From the NCBI RefSeq assembly GCF_000167195.1, contig NZ_AADV02000006.1, positions 62,001 to 126,000 of the forward strand: DNA of 64,000 nt, read 5' to 3'. The notes beneath the pieces are model-generated. The model saw only the letters and a list, made by a program, of their open reading frames with translations. It searched no databases and was not told where the DNA came from. This document shows, piece after piece, positions 47,534 through 56,908 of this stretch (its first letter is position 1; the number at the start of each line of letters is the position of its first letter). The position numbers and the translations under genes are program-made. Source of the DNA: Crocosphaera watsonii WH 8501. Lineage in GTDB: Bacteria; Cyanobacteriota; Cyanobacteriia; Cyanobacteriales; Microcystaceae.

Positions 47534-47814
47534 AATAAGTTTTCCATTTTTTCCCAGGTTAATCCTTTTTCAATATATTTAGGCTCTTGCGGGTTATAAG
47601 GACTTTGAAGGCGATCAATACTAATAATTTCTGCTGTTTCTGAAATCAGGGGAATCTCGGCATTGAATTCTGTCGAACCCATTAAAGAACTAGAAAATCC
47701 TTTAAAAATCATTACTTTATCCTTTTCTTCCTCAATAACAACTGTTATTAATAATACTTCTTGAGGATGTTTAATTGTGTACTTTTCTAGTTGTTGTATT
47801 TTTGATAATGACAT
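47530..47814 (-). CDS. small conserved hypothetical protein
   Basis: 94 residues: HPQEVLLITVVIEEEKDKVM, IFKGFSSSLMGSTEFN, and a C-terminal IDRLQSPYNPQEPKYIEKGL stretch. It resembles a short cyanobacterial/plastid family of unknown function. It is 30 bp downstream of ruvA on the same strand and is probably co-transcribed with it. No catalytic residues stand out. Confidence 0.65.
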   Translation of the reverse strand: MSLSKIQQLEKYTIKHPQEVLLITVVIEEEKDKVMIFKGFSSSLMGSTEFNAEIPLISETAEIISIDRLQSPYNPQEPKYIEKGLTWEKMENLF

Positions 47815-47844
47815 GGTTGATAATGGTTTATAATCGATAGTTTT

Positions 47845-48477
47845 TTACTGACTTAACCAAGCGATCACTTCTTTTATCCATTCTTCTGTACTGGTATTTT
47901 TGAGCATCAGATTATCTTGACTTAAGGTAGAAACAGCTTTGTTTATCTCTTCATTAGTATACCCTAAAGCTAACAAGGTCATCTCAATATCTTCTAAAAT
48001 ATCCAAAGATGGCATGGCAGAAGAAGAAGCAACGGTTCCCCCTACCAGTTTTCGCCATTGTGATAGTTTTGTTCTCAATTCTAAAGCAATTCTCTCTGCG
48101 GTTTTTTTACCCACTCCTGGGGTTTGAGATAATGTTCTAATATTTCCAGTGACGATAGCTTGTACTAATTCTTCTAACCCTAGAGTATCTATTAAGGCAA
48201 TGGCTGATTGTGCGCCAATACCACTAACACTTATCAGTTGACGGAATAATTCCCGTTCGGCAGTAGTAGAAAACCCGTATAAAATTTGCTGATCCTCTTT
48301 TATTTGTAAATAAGTAAAAACCTGAATATTTTCTAAATCATATTGAGAAATATCTCGCGCTAATTTTGAGGGTATTTGCAATTCATAGCCGATTTTATTC
48401 ACTTCTAAGACCAATATTATCCGATTATTGGTATTTTTGATAACTTCGATAGGAATGCCTTTTAAGTAGCTAATCAC
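47845..48477 (-). CDS. ruvA: Holliday junction DNA helicase subunit RuvA
   Basis: 210 residues. The N-terminal OB fold reads ISYLKGIPIEVI and VEVNKIGYELQIPS-like (LEVNKIGYELQIP). The two helix-hairpin-helix motifs are ISVSGIGAQSAIALIDTLG and LSQTPGVGKKTAERIALELR (about 70-130). The C-terminal domain (MTLLALGYTNEEINKAVSTL) contacts RuvB. RuvA binds Holliday junctions as a tetramer and guides RuvB in branch migration during recombination repair. ruvB and ruvC are not adjacent, as is usual in cyanobacteria. Confidence 0.95.
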   Translation of the reverse strand: MISYLKGIPIEVIKNTNNRIILVLEVNKIGYELQIPSKLARDISQYDLENIQVFTYLQIKEDQQILYGFSTTAERELFRQLISVSGIGAQSAIALIDTLGLEELVQAIVTGNIRTLSQTPGVGKKTAERIALELRTKLSQWRKLVGGTVASSSAMPSLDILEDIEMTLLALGYTNEEINKAVSTLSQDNLMLKNTSTEEWIKEVIAWLSQ

Positions 48478-48619
48478 AGGGGTTTAAGTTAATAATGGGT
48501 TTCAATAAATACAAAACAATTCAAATAGATTATACCATTAATTAACTCTTTTGTTAAGAATAAGTTAAGAGAAACAGAGCAACTATTCTGAGTATTACTA
48601 CCTTTCTTTGATGAGATAA

Positions 48620-48727
48620 TTACATGGAGAAGAACCTAAACAATTATTACAAAATGCTGACTTAGCTTTATATAAAACTAAACAAGAAGGACGCGATCTC
48701 GTAATTTCTTTTGATTTAATCTCGTAG
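48620..48727 (+). pseudogene. GGDEF domain remnant (C-terminal end)
   Basis: About 36 codons reading LHGEEPKQLLQNADLALYKT, then KQEGRDLVISFDLIS before TAG at 48727. This is the end of a GGDEF (diguanylate cyclase) domain, with the usual ADxALYxAKxxGR pattern. The catalytic part is absent. It is the only recognisable content of the 313-bp gap between ruvA and tatC. Confidence 0.65.
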
Positions 48728-48790
48728 TGGTTACAGAAACTGACCATTTTTTTCTACAATAGGTAATGATCAAACCACCCTAGCCAAGTT

Positions 48791-49555
48791 ATGACCCAAA
48801 CCAATAGTCAACCCCGTACCGATGTTGAAAAGGAAGCCTATCTCAACGAAATACCCAATGAGGTAGAAATGTCTTTGTTTGACCATCTCGAAGAACTGCG
48901 GATGCGTATTTTTTACTCTTTAATTGCAGTGGCGGTGGGTATGGTTGGTTGTTTCCTGGTGGTTAAACCCTTGGTCCGATGGTTAGAAGTTCCGGCTCAA
49001 GGAGTCAAGTTTTTACAGTTAGCCCCTGGTGAGTTCTTTTTTGTCTCGATTAAAGTGGCTGGTTATAGCGGTTTATTGGTGGCGAGTCCTTTTATTCTTT
49101 ATCAGATTATTCAGTTTGTTTTACCAGGGTTAACCCGTGGGGAACGTCTTCTATTGGGCCCTGTGATTTTAGGATCGAGTGTCTTATTTTTTGCGGGAAT
49201 TGGTTTTTCTTATTGGGCTTTAATTCCGGCTGCGTTAAACTTTTTTATCACCTACGGGGGCGATGTTGTTGAACAATCTTGGTCCATTGATCGCTATTTT
49301 GAGTTTGTTCTATTATTAATGTTTAGTACGGGTATTGCTTTCCAAATTCCTGTGATTCAATTAATTTTAGGACAGTTGGGTATTGTCTCTTCAAATCAGA
49401 TGTTAAAGGGATGGCGTGTGATTGTTTTAGGCTCGGTTATTTTGGGTGCAATTTTAACTCCTTCTACCGATCCCTTAACTCAATCTTTATTAGCAGGGGC
49501 TGTTTTAGGATTATATTTTGGTGGTATCGGCCTTGTTAAATTAACTGGAAAATAG
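48791..49555 (+). CDS. tatC: Sec-independent protein translocase TatC
   Basis: 254 residues with six helices. The N-terminal [20 protein letters not shown] is the cytoplasmic signature that binds twin-arginine signal peptides. Further conserved parts are [27 protein letters not shown]-like ([16 protein letters not shown]) and [18 protein letters not shown]. TatC is the receptor of the Tat pathway, which moves folded proteins across the plasma and thylakoid membranes. tatA is not in the window. It is monocistronic and converges with the mannosidase gene. Confidence 0.96.
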   Translation: MTQTNSQPRTDVEKEAYLNEIPNEVEMSLFDHLEELRMRIFYSLIAVAVGMVGCFLVVKPLVRWLEVPAQGVKFLQLAPGEFFFVSIKVAGYSGLLVASPFILYQIIQFVLPGLTRGERLLLGPVILGSSVLFFAGIGFSYWALIPAALNFFITYGGDVVEQSWSIDRYFEFVLLLMFSTGIAFQIPVIQLILGQLGIVSSNQMLKGWRVIVLGSVILGAILTPSTDPLTQSLLAGAVLGLYFGGIGLVKLTGK

Positions 49556-49610
49556 ACTAACTATTATAACATAAGTTGGACTCATTTGGTTTTTATTTTA
49601 CTAGCGATCG

Positions 49611-52600
49611 CTATTCTTTTTTTAGGTCAAAAGTTACAATTTTCCAGGGTTGAATTTTCTGCTCATCATTCGTTGCTTCTTCTAATAAGTTTCTTCCTTG
49701 ACCTAATTTTAGGTTTAAATCACTTTCTATTTCCATTGTAGCTGCTTTTCCTTCACATTCATAACAGCGTAGAATATAGTTATCTTTTCCCTCTTCTTCT
49801 GCTGGTTTCAATGCAGAGATAATTAAGTTTTCTGCTGGTATATTTAACCCTGAAAATACAGGGGGCAATGTTCCTTTATTATTTTTTTTATTATCAGTAA
49901 TTACTACCTGTAAGGGAATATTCAACTCACGGGCTTTTTGTACTGTTTTTGCTTCTTGCCAACTTCCTTGATGGGGATAGATAGCATAGGTAAATTCCTG
50001 TTTTCCAATGTCACAAGTTGGATCAGGCCATCGGGGACTTTTTAATAGGGTAAGTCTTAGGCGATCGCTTTGACTATCATAGCCATATTTACAGTCATTT
50101 AATAAGCTAACTCCATAGTTTTTACTATTATCGGTTAAATCTGCCCATCGTAATGCTGGTACTTCCCATTTAGCTTTTTGATATGGTGTTTTTGGACAGT
50201 TTGACCGTTGAATAGTTCCAAAAGGAATTTCATAGCTACTATATTCTGCTGTTAAATTAAATGGAAATGCTGCTTTAACTAAAACATATTTTTCTTGCCA
50301 GTCAACTTTAGTTTTTATTTGCAAAATTGCTGATTTTTTCTGCAATACATAATCTTGAGTAAACTCGGAGTCACCCATTTTTCTGATAACTCTCACTTTC
50401 CATTGTATAGGACCCACTTCTAAGGTTTCTATAGATATTAACTTAGGACATGGTAAGGGATAACTATTATAATTTGGATCAATATTCCACGCATCCCAAT
50501 ATTGTCCTTTATCCTGAAAGCTTTGTAATTTATTTCCTTCTCTTTTTAAAATCTCTAATTGATTATTTTTATCATAGATACTATCAATATTTCCAGTCTT
50601 AGCATTGATTATTACTTTCAGATATTCATTCTCTAAAATAGTTTCATTTTGTTGTAATATTTCTTCTTTCTCTCTTTCTTTATCATTAGGGACTAGATAA
50701 AAAACACCATAACCAATAGAAGGGATATTCTCAGCCACAAATAGAAGCTTATTATCATGGGACACTTGAGTAACTAACTTATTCTCTTCTAAGTCATAAA
50801 TTTCATAATTATTATCCATATAATCAATTTCTACTATTTCCGAACGCTCCCAGTTAAGAGAGTTAAAAATAATAATCGGTTTCGCCTTAAGTTTAGATAT
50901 AGAAGGAATTACAATCCAAGACATTATTTTTTTAAAAGCAGATTTTAAGATATTATTTCCTATAATTTGCACTTCTTCCCAGTCTTGGTTAGCTTGTATA
51001 AAAACATCGGTAATAGAGGTTCCAGGCAAGATGTCATGAAATTGATTAAATAAGACTTTTTTCCAAGCAAACTCTATGTTACTTTTGACTTCATCATCCA
51101 TAGGTTTACTTTCAATCATGGCCGCTAAACATGACCATAACTCTGCTTGATATAATAAGTCTTCACTACGACGATTATAATATTTTTGGTCAGCGTGGGT
51201 AGTATAACATCCCCGATGTAAATCTAAATAGAGTTCATCATCCCATACAGGAATTTTTAACCCATTTTCAACAGTATGTTTAACCTTATCAAGATAATTT
51301 TTAGCAGTTGTAAAATTAACTTGAGGGAAAAAAGGAGACTGTTTCCACCGTTGACTAACTTCTATCATGTCACGGGTGGGACCACCACCATGATCTCCAA
51401 CTCCTGGTATCCATAATATTTCTTGTAACCCCGTTTGTTGTTCCCATTTCACACTATAGTTTGTCATAGGAATAGGATGGGTTGTCATCACACCCTCTAC
51501 ATTTGGGGGAGACATTACGGTTAATAATTCTGTGCCATCAAGAGATCGCCACCAAAAGGCACCATAGGGAAATTCTACAGTATTGTTCCAGTGTAGTTTA
51601 CCTGTAACAAAATAGTTAATGCCACTTTGTTTGAAAATTTGCGGTAACTGTAAACAAAATCCAAAACTGTCAGGTAGCCAAGCAACTTCTGTGATAGTGC
51701 CAAATTTTTCTTGGATATATTTTTGTCCATATAGAAGCTGTCTAACCAAAGATTCTCCTGATACTAAATTAACCTCTGGTTCTACCCACATCCCTCCTAA
51801 AATTTCCCATGTACCTACTTTATATGAGTCTTGAATCTGTTTAAAAAGCTCTGGACGATTTTTTTCTACCCATTCGTAAAGAACAGGGGTTGTATGGCAA
51901 AATGTCAGGGAATTAAATTCCTGTTGTAAGTTGATAACTGAGCTAAAAGTTCGTTCTGCTACTTCCCAAGTTTCGTCTACTTTCCATAACCAAGCCATGT
52001 CTAAATGAGCGTGACCAACAATATTAAATTTTCGTTGTTTGATGAGATAACTGAAAGGTTGTAACTGTTTCCTGAGTTGTATTAGTTCCTCATTAAACTT
52101 GTCAGCAAGATCCACATAATTCCAATTAAGATTATTAACTGTTTCTTCTAGAAACTCTAAATTTTCAGGGTAAAATGTCGATAAATAGTTAAATAAAACA
52201 GCAAGCTCATCAGCAATGAATCCAGGATCAATAGCATTATAATCACTTTCATATATTAACTGTGACTTCATTAACGCCCCAATATCATGACTAGGACTGA
52301 CTAACCGTAAACATACTAAAAATTCTTGTCCTATCTGAGCAGAAGAGGTTAATAAAACTCTAGCTAAACAGTCAAATAAGTCTCCCTCTTGTACCAACTT
52401 ACCATTGACAAAAATTTGTGCTATTTCTGCCCACCAAACCAGAGATAATCTTAAAGATAGTTTTTCTAAAGGATAACCGTTTAATTGTTCAGGAATAACG
52501 ATTTTTTGAACTAACCATTTAACCTGACTTCCTGCTTCCCAGGTTAAATATCCTTTCTCATTAGCTGTAATTGATTGTAAGTTATCAAAACGAATATCAT

Positions 52601-52694
52601 TAATGTCTATTTCTTCAGAAGTCCCTAACCAGTTATGTTGTACAGTAACTTGTGTTAGTTGACGTAACCTATCAATAATTTCAGTAATATTCAT
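49611..52694 (-). CDS. alpha-mannosidase (glycoside hydrolase 38)
   Basis: 1027 residues. GHAHLDMAWLWKVDETWEVA (about 225-244) holds the zinc-binding His-x-Asp, GGMWVEPEVNLVSGESLVRQ the substrate pocket, and VAWLPDSFGFCLQLPQI (Asp near 340) the catalytic nucleophile; LYLDLHRGCYTTHADQ holds another zinc His. The C-terminal 450 residues form the beta-sandwich domains. It cleaves alpha-linked mannose; no signal peptide is seen, so intracellular glycan recycling is likely. The upstream gene, a small membrane protein, overlaps its start by 4 bp (ATGA), so the two are translationally coupled. Confidence 0.93.
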   Translation of the reverse strand: MNITEIIDRLRQLTQVTVQHNWLGTSEEIDINDIRFDNLQSITANEKGYLTWEAGSQVKWLVQKIVIPEQLNGYPLEKLSLRLSLVWWAEIAQIFVNGKLVQEGDLFDCLARVLLTSSAQIGQEFLVCLRLVSPSHDIGALMKSQLIYESDYNAIDPGFIADELAVLFNYLSTFYPENLEFLEETVNNLNWNYVDLADKFNEELIQLRKQLQPFSYLIKQRKFNIVGHAHLDMAWLWKVDETWEVAERTFSSVINLQQEFNSLTFCHTTPVLYEWVEKNRPELFKQIQDSYKVGTWEILGGMWVEPEVNLVSGESLVRQLLYGQKYIQEKFGTITEVAWLPDSFGFCLQLPQIFKQSGINYFVTGKLHWNNTVEFPYGAFWWRSLDGTELLTVMSPPNVEGVMTTHPIPMTNYSVKWEQQTGLQEILWIPGVGDHGGGPTRDMIEVSQRWKQSPFFPQVNFTTAKNYLDKVKHTVENGLKIPVWDDELYLDLHRGCYTTHADQKYYNRRSEDLLYQAELWSCLAAMIESKPMDDEVKSNIEFAWKKVLFNQFHDILPGTSITDVFIQANQDWEEVQIIGNNILKSAFKKIMSWIVIPSISKLKAKPIIIFNSLNWERSEIVEIDYMDNNYEIYDLEENKLVTQVSHDNKLLFVAENIPSIGYGVFYLVPNDKEREKEEILQQNETILENEYLKVIINAKTGNIDSIYDKNNQLEILKREGNKLQSFQDKGQYWDAWNIDPNYNSYPLPCPKLISIETLEVGPIQWKVRVIRKMGDSEFTQDYVLQKKSAILQIKTKVDWQEKYVLVKAAFPFNLTAEYSSYEIPFGTIQRSNCPKTPYQKAKWEVPALRWADLTDNSKNYGVSLLNDCKYGYDSQSDRLRLTLLKSPRWPDPTCDIGKQEFTYAIYPHQGSWQEAKTVQKARELNIPLQVVITDNKKNNKGTLPPVFSGLNIPAENLIISALKPAEEEGKDNYILRCYECEGKAATMEIESDLNLKLGQGRNLLEEATNDEQKIQPWKIVTFDLKKE

Positions 52695-53092
52695 TTTCTA
52701 GTCACAATTAAAATAATTAACACTGTCATCAAAAGTATTTCAGTACCCACTAAACCATTTAAAGTTTCTATGTCCTCTGGTTTAGTGATAAAATACTGAC
52801 GAAATAGGGTATAAGGAATAATTTGTAAAAGAATAATGCCAACGAAAAAAGCAATGATTCCAGAAAAAGAGTAAAACCAAAGACTAATGGCAATAATGAC
52901 ATCAAAAATTAGTAAAATAATATCCATTATTCGCCAATGAAGCGGTGTTTCCCACCAAGAAACATCACCATTACTTAAAATGTTGCTACAATGTACCAAG
53001 GCACCATAAACTAAATAAATAGACAAAAATCTCAGAAAAATTCCCGTCCAATATTGAGGAAAAGACTTTTGTAAATCATCAAACATTTTCAA
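52691..53092 (-). CDS. small membrane protein coupled to alpha-mannosidase
   Basis: 133 residues with about four hydrophobic segments (IFLRFLSIYLVYGALVHC, IMDIILLIFDVIIAISLWFY, IIAFFVGIILLQIIPYTLF, EILLMTVLIILIV). The stop overlaps the mannosidase start by 4 bp. No motif is recognised; shared translation suggests a role linked to the mannosidase or its substrate, but this is inference. It is divergent from the isopentenyl-diphosphate isomerase gene. Confidence 0.65.
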   Translation of the reverse strand: MKMFDDLQKSFPQYWTGIFLRFLSIYLVYGALVHCSNILSNGDVSWWETPLHWRIMDIILLIFDVIIAISLWFYSFSGIIAFFVGIILLQIIPYTLFRQYFITKPEDIETLNGLVGTEILLMTVLIILIVTRK

Positions 53093-53156
53093 TCTCTACT
53101 CAATAGCTCTTTTTTGCTAAGATAACCTAAGAACCCGATCTACCCTACTTTAACCC

Positions 53157-54227
53157 ATGTCTCACCCTGTTAACGAATCTCCTACTTTAATCGAAAACAG
53201 AAAAGCGGATCATATCAACATTGTTCTAGAAAAAGATGTGACAGGTAAAGGCATCACCACAGGGTTTGAACAATTTTTCATGGAACATGATGCCCTTCCT
53301 GACGTGGATCTCGATGAAGTTGACCTCAGCTTACAAGTTTGGGGCAAAACTCTACAAGCTCCTTTACTCATCAGTAGCATGACAGGAGGCACAGATAATG
53401 CCCATTTTATCAACTTAAATTTAGCAGAAACAGCACAAGCTTTGGGTATTGCTATGGGGGTAGGTTCCCAACGTGCAGGGATTGAACAGCCAAACTTAGG
53501 TAAAACTTATCAAATACGAGGAGTTGCACCCGATATTTTATTGTTTGCTAACTTAGGGGCAGTACAGCTTAATTATGGTTATGGTATCGATGAAGCCAAA
53601 AAAGCCGTAGACATGATCGAGGCCGATGCTTTGATCCTCCATCTCAACCCCCTACAAGAAGCTGTCCAAGCAGAAGGCGATCGCAACTGGAAAGGACTCT
53701 ACAACAAGATCGCAACCCTGGCTACTAAATTAGATGTCCCCATCATCGCTAAAGAAGTAGGTAATGGCATCAGTGGCAAAATAGCCCGTCGTTTAGCTGA
53801 CTGTGGAGTGTCTGCCATCGATATTGCCGGTGCTGGAGGTACCAGTTGGAGTGAGGTTGAGGCATACCGAGAAAGCGATCCCCGTCGTCGTCAGATCGCC
53901 CATTGTTTCGCCGGTTGGGGTATTCCTACGGCAGTTTCCTTGATGCAAGTGCGTAAAGCTGTCCCAGAGTTACCAGTCTTTGCTAGTGGGGGTATTCGTA
54001 GCGGTATCGATGTTGCTAAAGCCATCGCCCTTGGAGCAACTTTAGTGGGCAGTGCGGCCCCCCTATTAGACGCTGCTACCTATCAATCTCAAGCGGTTTA
54101 TGATAAGTTCTCAATCTTATTAGAAACCCTGAAAATTGCTACTTTTTGCGCCGGATCTTCTAATTTAAGCCAGTTAAAACAAGTTCAGTTACATCATCAA
54201 AATAGTTGGTCTTACCCTATGGAGTAG
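53157..54227 (+). CDS. fni: type 2 isopentenyl-diphosphate delta-isomerase
   Basis: 356 residues, FMN-dependent TIM barrel. RKADHINIVLEKDVTGKGI, APLLISSMTGGT, GVGSQRAGIEQP, LHLNPLQEAVQAEGDRNW and SASGGIRSG-like (FASGGIRSGIDVAKAIALGA) are family signatures; the HLNPLQE segment holds the Gln and Glu that bind substrate and Mg. It interconverts IPP and DMAPP, balancing precursors for carotenoids, phytol and quinones in the cytoplasm. This enzyme type is usual in cyanobacteria, which lack type 1. Single gene. Confidence 0.95.
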   Translation: MSHPVNESPTLIENRKADHINIVLEKDVTGKGITTGFEQFFMEHDALPDVDLDEVDLSLQVWGKTLQAPLLISSMTGGTDNAHFINLNLAETAQALGIAMGVGSQRAGIEQPNLGKTYQIRGVAPDILLFANLGAVQLNYGYGIDEAKKAVDMIEADALILHLNPLQEAVQAEGDRNWKGLYNKIATLATKLDVPIIAKEVGNGISGKIARRLADCGVSAIDIAGAGGTSWSEVEAYRESDPRRRQIAHCFAGWGIPTAVSLMQVRKAVPELPVFASGGIRSGIDVAKAIALGATLVGSAAPLLDAATYQSQAVYDKFSILLETLKIATFCAGSSNLSQLKQVQLHHQNSWSYPME

Positions 54228-54823
54228 GAAGCCAATCTTCATCTAACAATTGCTCCTTTTTATCGAAAAATGAACTTTATCATCTTATCCCCTCATCCCC
54301 TAAATCCCACCACTATAACCTCATCCTGAAAATCCTATCATCCACAAAATCCTGATACTGACAATGTAGGGGGTGTTGGGTTTCACTGGTAAATCACATC
54401 AATCTGTTGTATCAATGATAATTTATTTGCAACGCCCCAACCGAAGAAGGCGATGCGATCGCACGAAATCTAACTCATCAAACCTTTGCGCTATAAAGAT
54501 AGGTAAACTGTCTAATCCACCTGAAAAGACCCTATAGGCAGACATATTTTTTACTCATACACCTAACACGGTCCATTATTATATAAAAAAGTAGTATGGT
54601 CTGTCAACCCCATTGTCTCGTTTATTATTGAGAAAGATTATCAATAATTCTGTGGTAGTATTGAACAGTTTGTGATGGGTTTTGTAATCTATGTTACCGT
54701 TTTTTGGGAAATGGCGAGAAAAACGTTATATAAAAAATACAAATATAATACATTGAAAATATAGCAGTCAGGTTGTACTTCTGAATTCTTGATAAAATAC
54801 AAGGAAAGTAAACAATTATTTTT
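54228..54823. other. 596-bp region without an intact gene
   Basis: Apart from the short cutA-like remnant (54430-54496) I see no coding frame. The stretch 54600-54820 is very AT-rich and should contain the gloB promoter; no consensus pair is convincing. Confidence 0.5.
54430..54496 (+). pseudogene. possible CutA1-type remnant
   Basis: About 22 codons reading N-A-P-T-E-E-G-D-A-I-A-R-N-L-T-H-Q-T-F-A-L before TAA. This resembles the first helix of CutA1 proteins (TxPTEEEAxxIAxxLVExxLAAC). It is too short to be sure. Confidence 0.3.
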
Positions 54824-55597
54824 ATGGAAATTAAACGCTTACCTGCTTTATCTGATAATTACATTTTCCTGTTACATGATCCCCATAATAACACGGCTGC
54901 TGTGGTCGATCCGGCGGAGGCGAAACCAGTGTTAAAGTGCTTAGATGAATTAGGGGCAAAATTGGTGGCTATTTTGAACACCCATCACCACGCCGATCAT
55001 GTTGGGGCTAATAAAAAACTCATGAAAAAGTTCCCCGATGTTTGTATTTATGGAGGCAAAGAAGATCAAGGAAGAATCCCAGGACAACAAGTTTTTTTAG
55101 AAGAAGGAGATACGGTAAAATTTGCCGAAAAAATGGCTAAAGTATATTTTGTTCCTGGCCATACTCGAGGACATATTGCCTATTATTTTCCGCCTCATGA
55201 TTCAGAAGGAAAAGGTGATTTATTTTGTGGGGATACTATTTTTGCTGGAGGGTGTGGCCGTCTATTTGAAGGGACACCGGCACAGATGGTTAACTCCTTA
55301 ACTAAACTGAGAAACTTACCCGATAATACCCGTGTTTGGTGCGCCCACGAATATACCCTAAGTAATCTTAAATTTGCTGTCACCGTTGAGCAGGATAATA
55401 ACGAGTTACAAAACCGTTATCAAGCGATAATCAAAGCTCGTAAAAATCAGCAAGCAACGGTTCCTTCATTATTAGGGGAAGAAAAGAAAACTAATCCATT
55501 TTTACGATGGGATCAACCCGCTTTACAAAGTTTAACGGGAATGAATGATCCTGCTAGGGTATTTGGTCAAATTAGGGGAATGAAAGATAATTTTTAA
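54824..55597 (+). CDS. gloB: hydroxyacylglutathione hydrolase (glyoxalase II)
   Basis: 257 residues, metallo-beta-lactamase fold. The metal motif THHHADH is at residues 53-59, followed by VPGHTRGHIAYYF, GDTIFAGGCGRLFEG and WCAHEYTLSNLKFA, which supply the remaining ligands; the C-terminal helices (NPFLRWD) bind glutathione. It hydrolyses S-lactoylglutathione to lactate and glutathione, the last step of methylglyoxal detoxification. Length is typical. The potassium channel gene follows 10 bp later, so they are probably co-transcribed. Confidence 0.94.
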   Translation: MEIKRLPALSDNYIFLLHDPHNNTAAVVDPAEAKPVLKCLDELGAKLVAILNTHHHADHVGANKKLMKKFPDVCIYGGKEDQGRIPGQQVFLEEGDTVKFAEKMAKVYFVPGHTRGHIAYYFPPHDSEGKGDLFCGDTIFAGGCGRLFEGTPAQMVNSLTKLRNLPDNTRVWCAHEYTLSNLKFAVTVEQDNNELQNRYQAIIKARKNQQATVPSLLGEEKKTNPFLRWDQPALQSLTGMNDPARVFGQIRGMKDNF

Positions 55598-55607
55598 CTA
55601 ACAGACA

Positions 55608-56393
55608 ATGGAAGCCCAAAACTTCACATTTAAAGAAAAAATATCCCACTATTTAGATGATTTTAATAGCCCCATTGGAGTTATAGTAAATTTAATTATT
55701 CTGGGGTTTATTTTATTATCTTCTGGGATTTTTGTTATAGAAACTTATCCTTTATATGATACTACTTTAAAAGTATTAGGGAAAATAGATGGAGTAATTT
55801 TAAGCTTATTTACTATTGAATATTTAATCCGTTTTTGGTGTGCAGAATCAAAGGTTAAATTCATTTTCAGTATTTTTTCTTTTATCGATTTACTGTCTAT
55901 TTTACCTTTATTTGTAGGTTTTATTGATATTCGTTTCATTCGTATTCTGCGTTGGTTTCGAATCTTAAGACTATTGAGATTAATCAAATTTGAAACATCT
56001 TTGTTTAAAATAAAATCAGAAGACGGTATTATATTAGTCAGAATATTTTTGATTATATTTTCCTTAGTTTTTATCTATTCTGGAGCTATTTATCAAGTAG
56101 AGCATTATAGTAATCCAGAAGTTTTTAAAACATTTTTTGACGCTTTATATTTTTCTGTGTTTACTATGACAACTGTTGGTTTTGGCGATGTTATACCACT
56201 GTCAGAAGCAGGGAAGATTTTAACTGTAATTATGATTTTTTCTGGTATTCTTTTAATACCTTGGCAACTTAGTATATTAACCCAAAAATCCTTACAAAAT
56301 ACTCAACAAGGCAATCAAGTTTGTTCCCATTGTGGCTTAAAATTTCATGATCGAGATGCTAATAATTGTAAGATTTGTGGAACCAAGTTATAA
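55608..56393 (+). CDS. voltage-gated potassium channel with C-terminal zinc ribbon
   Basis: 261 residues. S1-S3 helices fill about 25-110, and S4 is RFIRILRWFRILRLLRLIK (about 108-126) with the regular Arg spacing of a voltage sensor. The pore helix and filter are YFSVFTMTTVGFGDVIP (TVGFGD near 188-193), the K+ signature. After S6 comes a short tail with CSHC and CKIC pairs, a rubredoxin-like zinc ribbon that most Kv-type bacterial channels lack. It should form tetramers in the plasma membrane. It follows gloB by 10 bp; glutathione adducts gate some bacterial K+ systems (KefC), but that link here is only speculation. Confidence 0.88.
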   Translation: MEAQNFTFKEKISHYLDDFNSPIGVIVNLIILGFILLSSGIFVIETYPLYDTTLKVLGKIDGVILSLFTIEYLIRFWCAESKVKFIFSIFSFIDLLSILPLFVGFIDIRFIRILRWFRILRLLRLIKFETSLFKIKSEDGIILVRIFLIIFSLVFIYSGAIYQVEHYSNPEVFKTFFDALYFSVFTMTTVGFGDVIPLSEAGKILTVIMIFSGILLIPWQLSILTQKSLQNTQQGNQVCSHCGLKFHDRDANNCKICGTKL

Positions 56394-56593
56394 TCAATAA
56401 TTAGTAGGAGCTTAATATTATATTGACGCTTTAGTTATTAAAGAATGATTTTTGGTCATTGTTATTGAAGCAAAAAACCTGAGTTCGATATAAGGAAATT
56501 TGCAGAAAACTAACTCAAATCAGAAGTCCCAAACTCTCATTCTCTCGTTTAAAAAATCATAACTCCTAACTCCGAACTCCTAACTCCGAACTC

Positions 56594-56844
56594 ACGTAAA
56601 AAGGTATGGTTTCAATGTTTCCTTAGCTATTCCTCAAGCTTTAACTTATATGATGGCTAATACTGAGCAAAAAAGCCCTATTTTTGGTTTGGTAACCAAC
56701 GGAGAAGATTATATTTTTATCAAAGTCAGTCATCAAGATAAACAATACGACCTTTCCGATAAATTAACCTTAGCAAAAAGAAACAATCAAGAATTTTATC
56801 AAGTTTTTCAAATAATCAAAAATATTAAACAATTCTTACTATAA
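56594..56844 (+). pseudogene. C-terminal fragment of a type I restriction R-like protein
   Basis: The open frame upstream of the ATG at 56650 reads R-Y-G-F-N-V-S-L-A-I-P-Q-A-L-T-Y-M-M, so the visible start is internal. PIFGLVTNGEDYIFIKVSHQ and YQVFQIIKNIKQFLL follow and end at 56844. This fits the end of the HsdR_N-like proteins common in cyanobacteria, whose nuclease part lies further upstream and is absent here. Upstream sequence (56540-56590) is a short TAACTCCGAACTCC-type repeat. Confidence 0.5.
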
Positions 56845-56908
56845 TTTCTGAACTCAACTTAGTATGATATGATTCAACAGGAAAATAGATTCTAGGGAAA
56901 ATTAATCA

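Noticed and set aside
54228-54823. Small RNA or riboswitch upstream of gloB
   Set aside because: I looked for a stem with a T run or a known riboswitch core and found none that was convincing.
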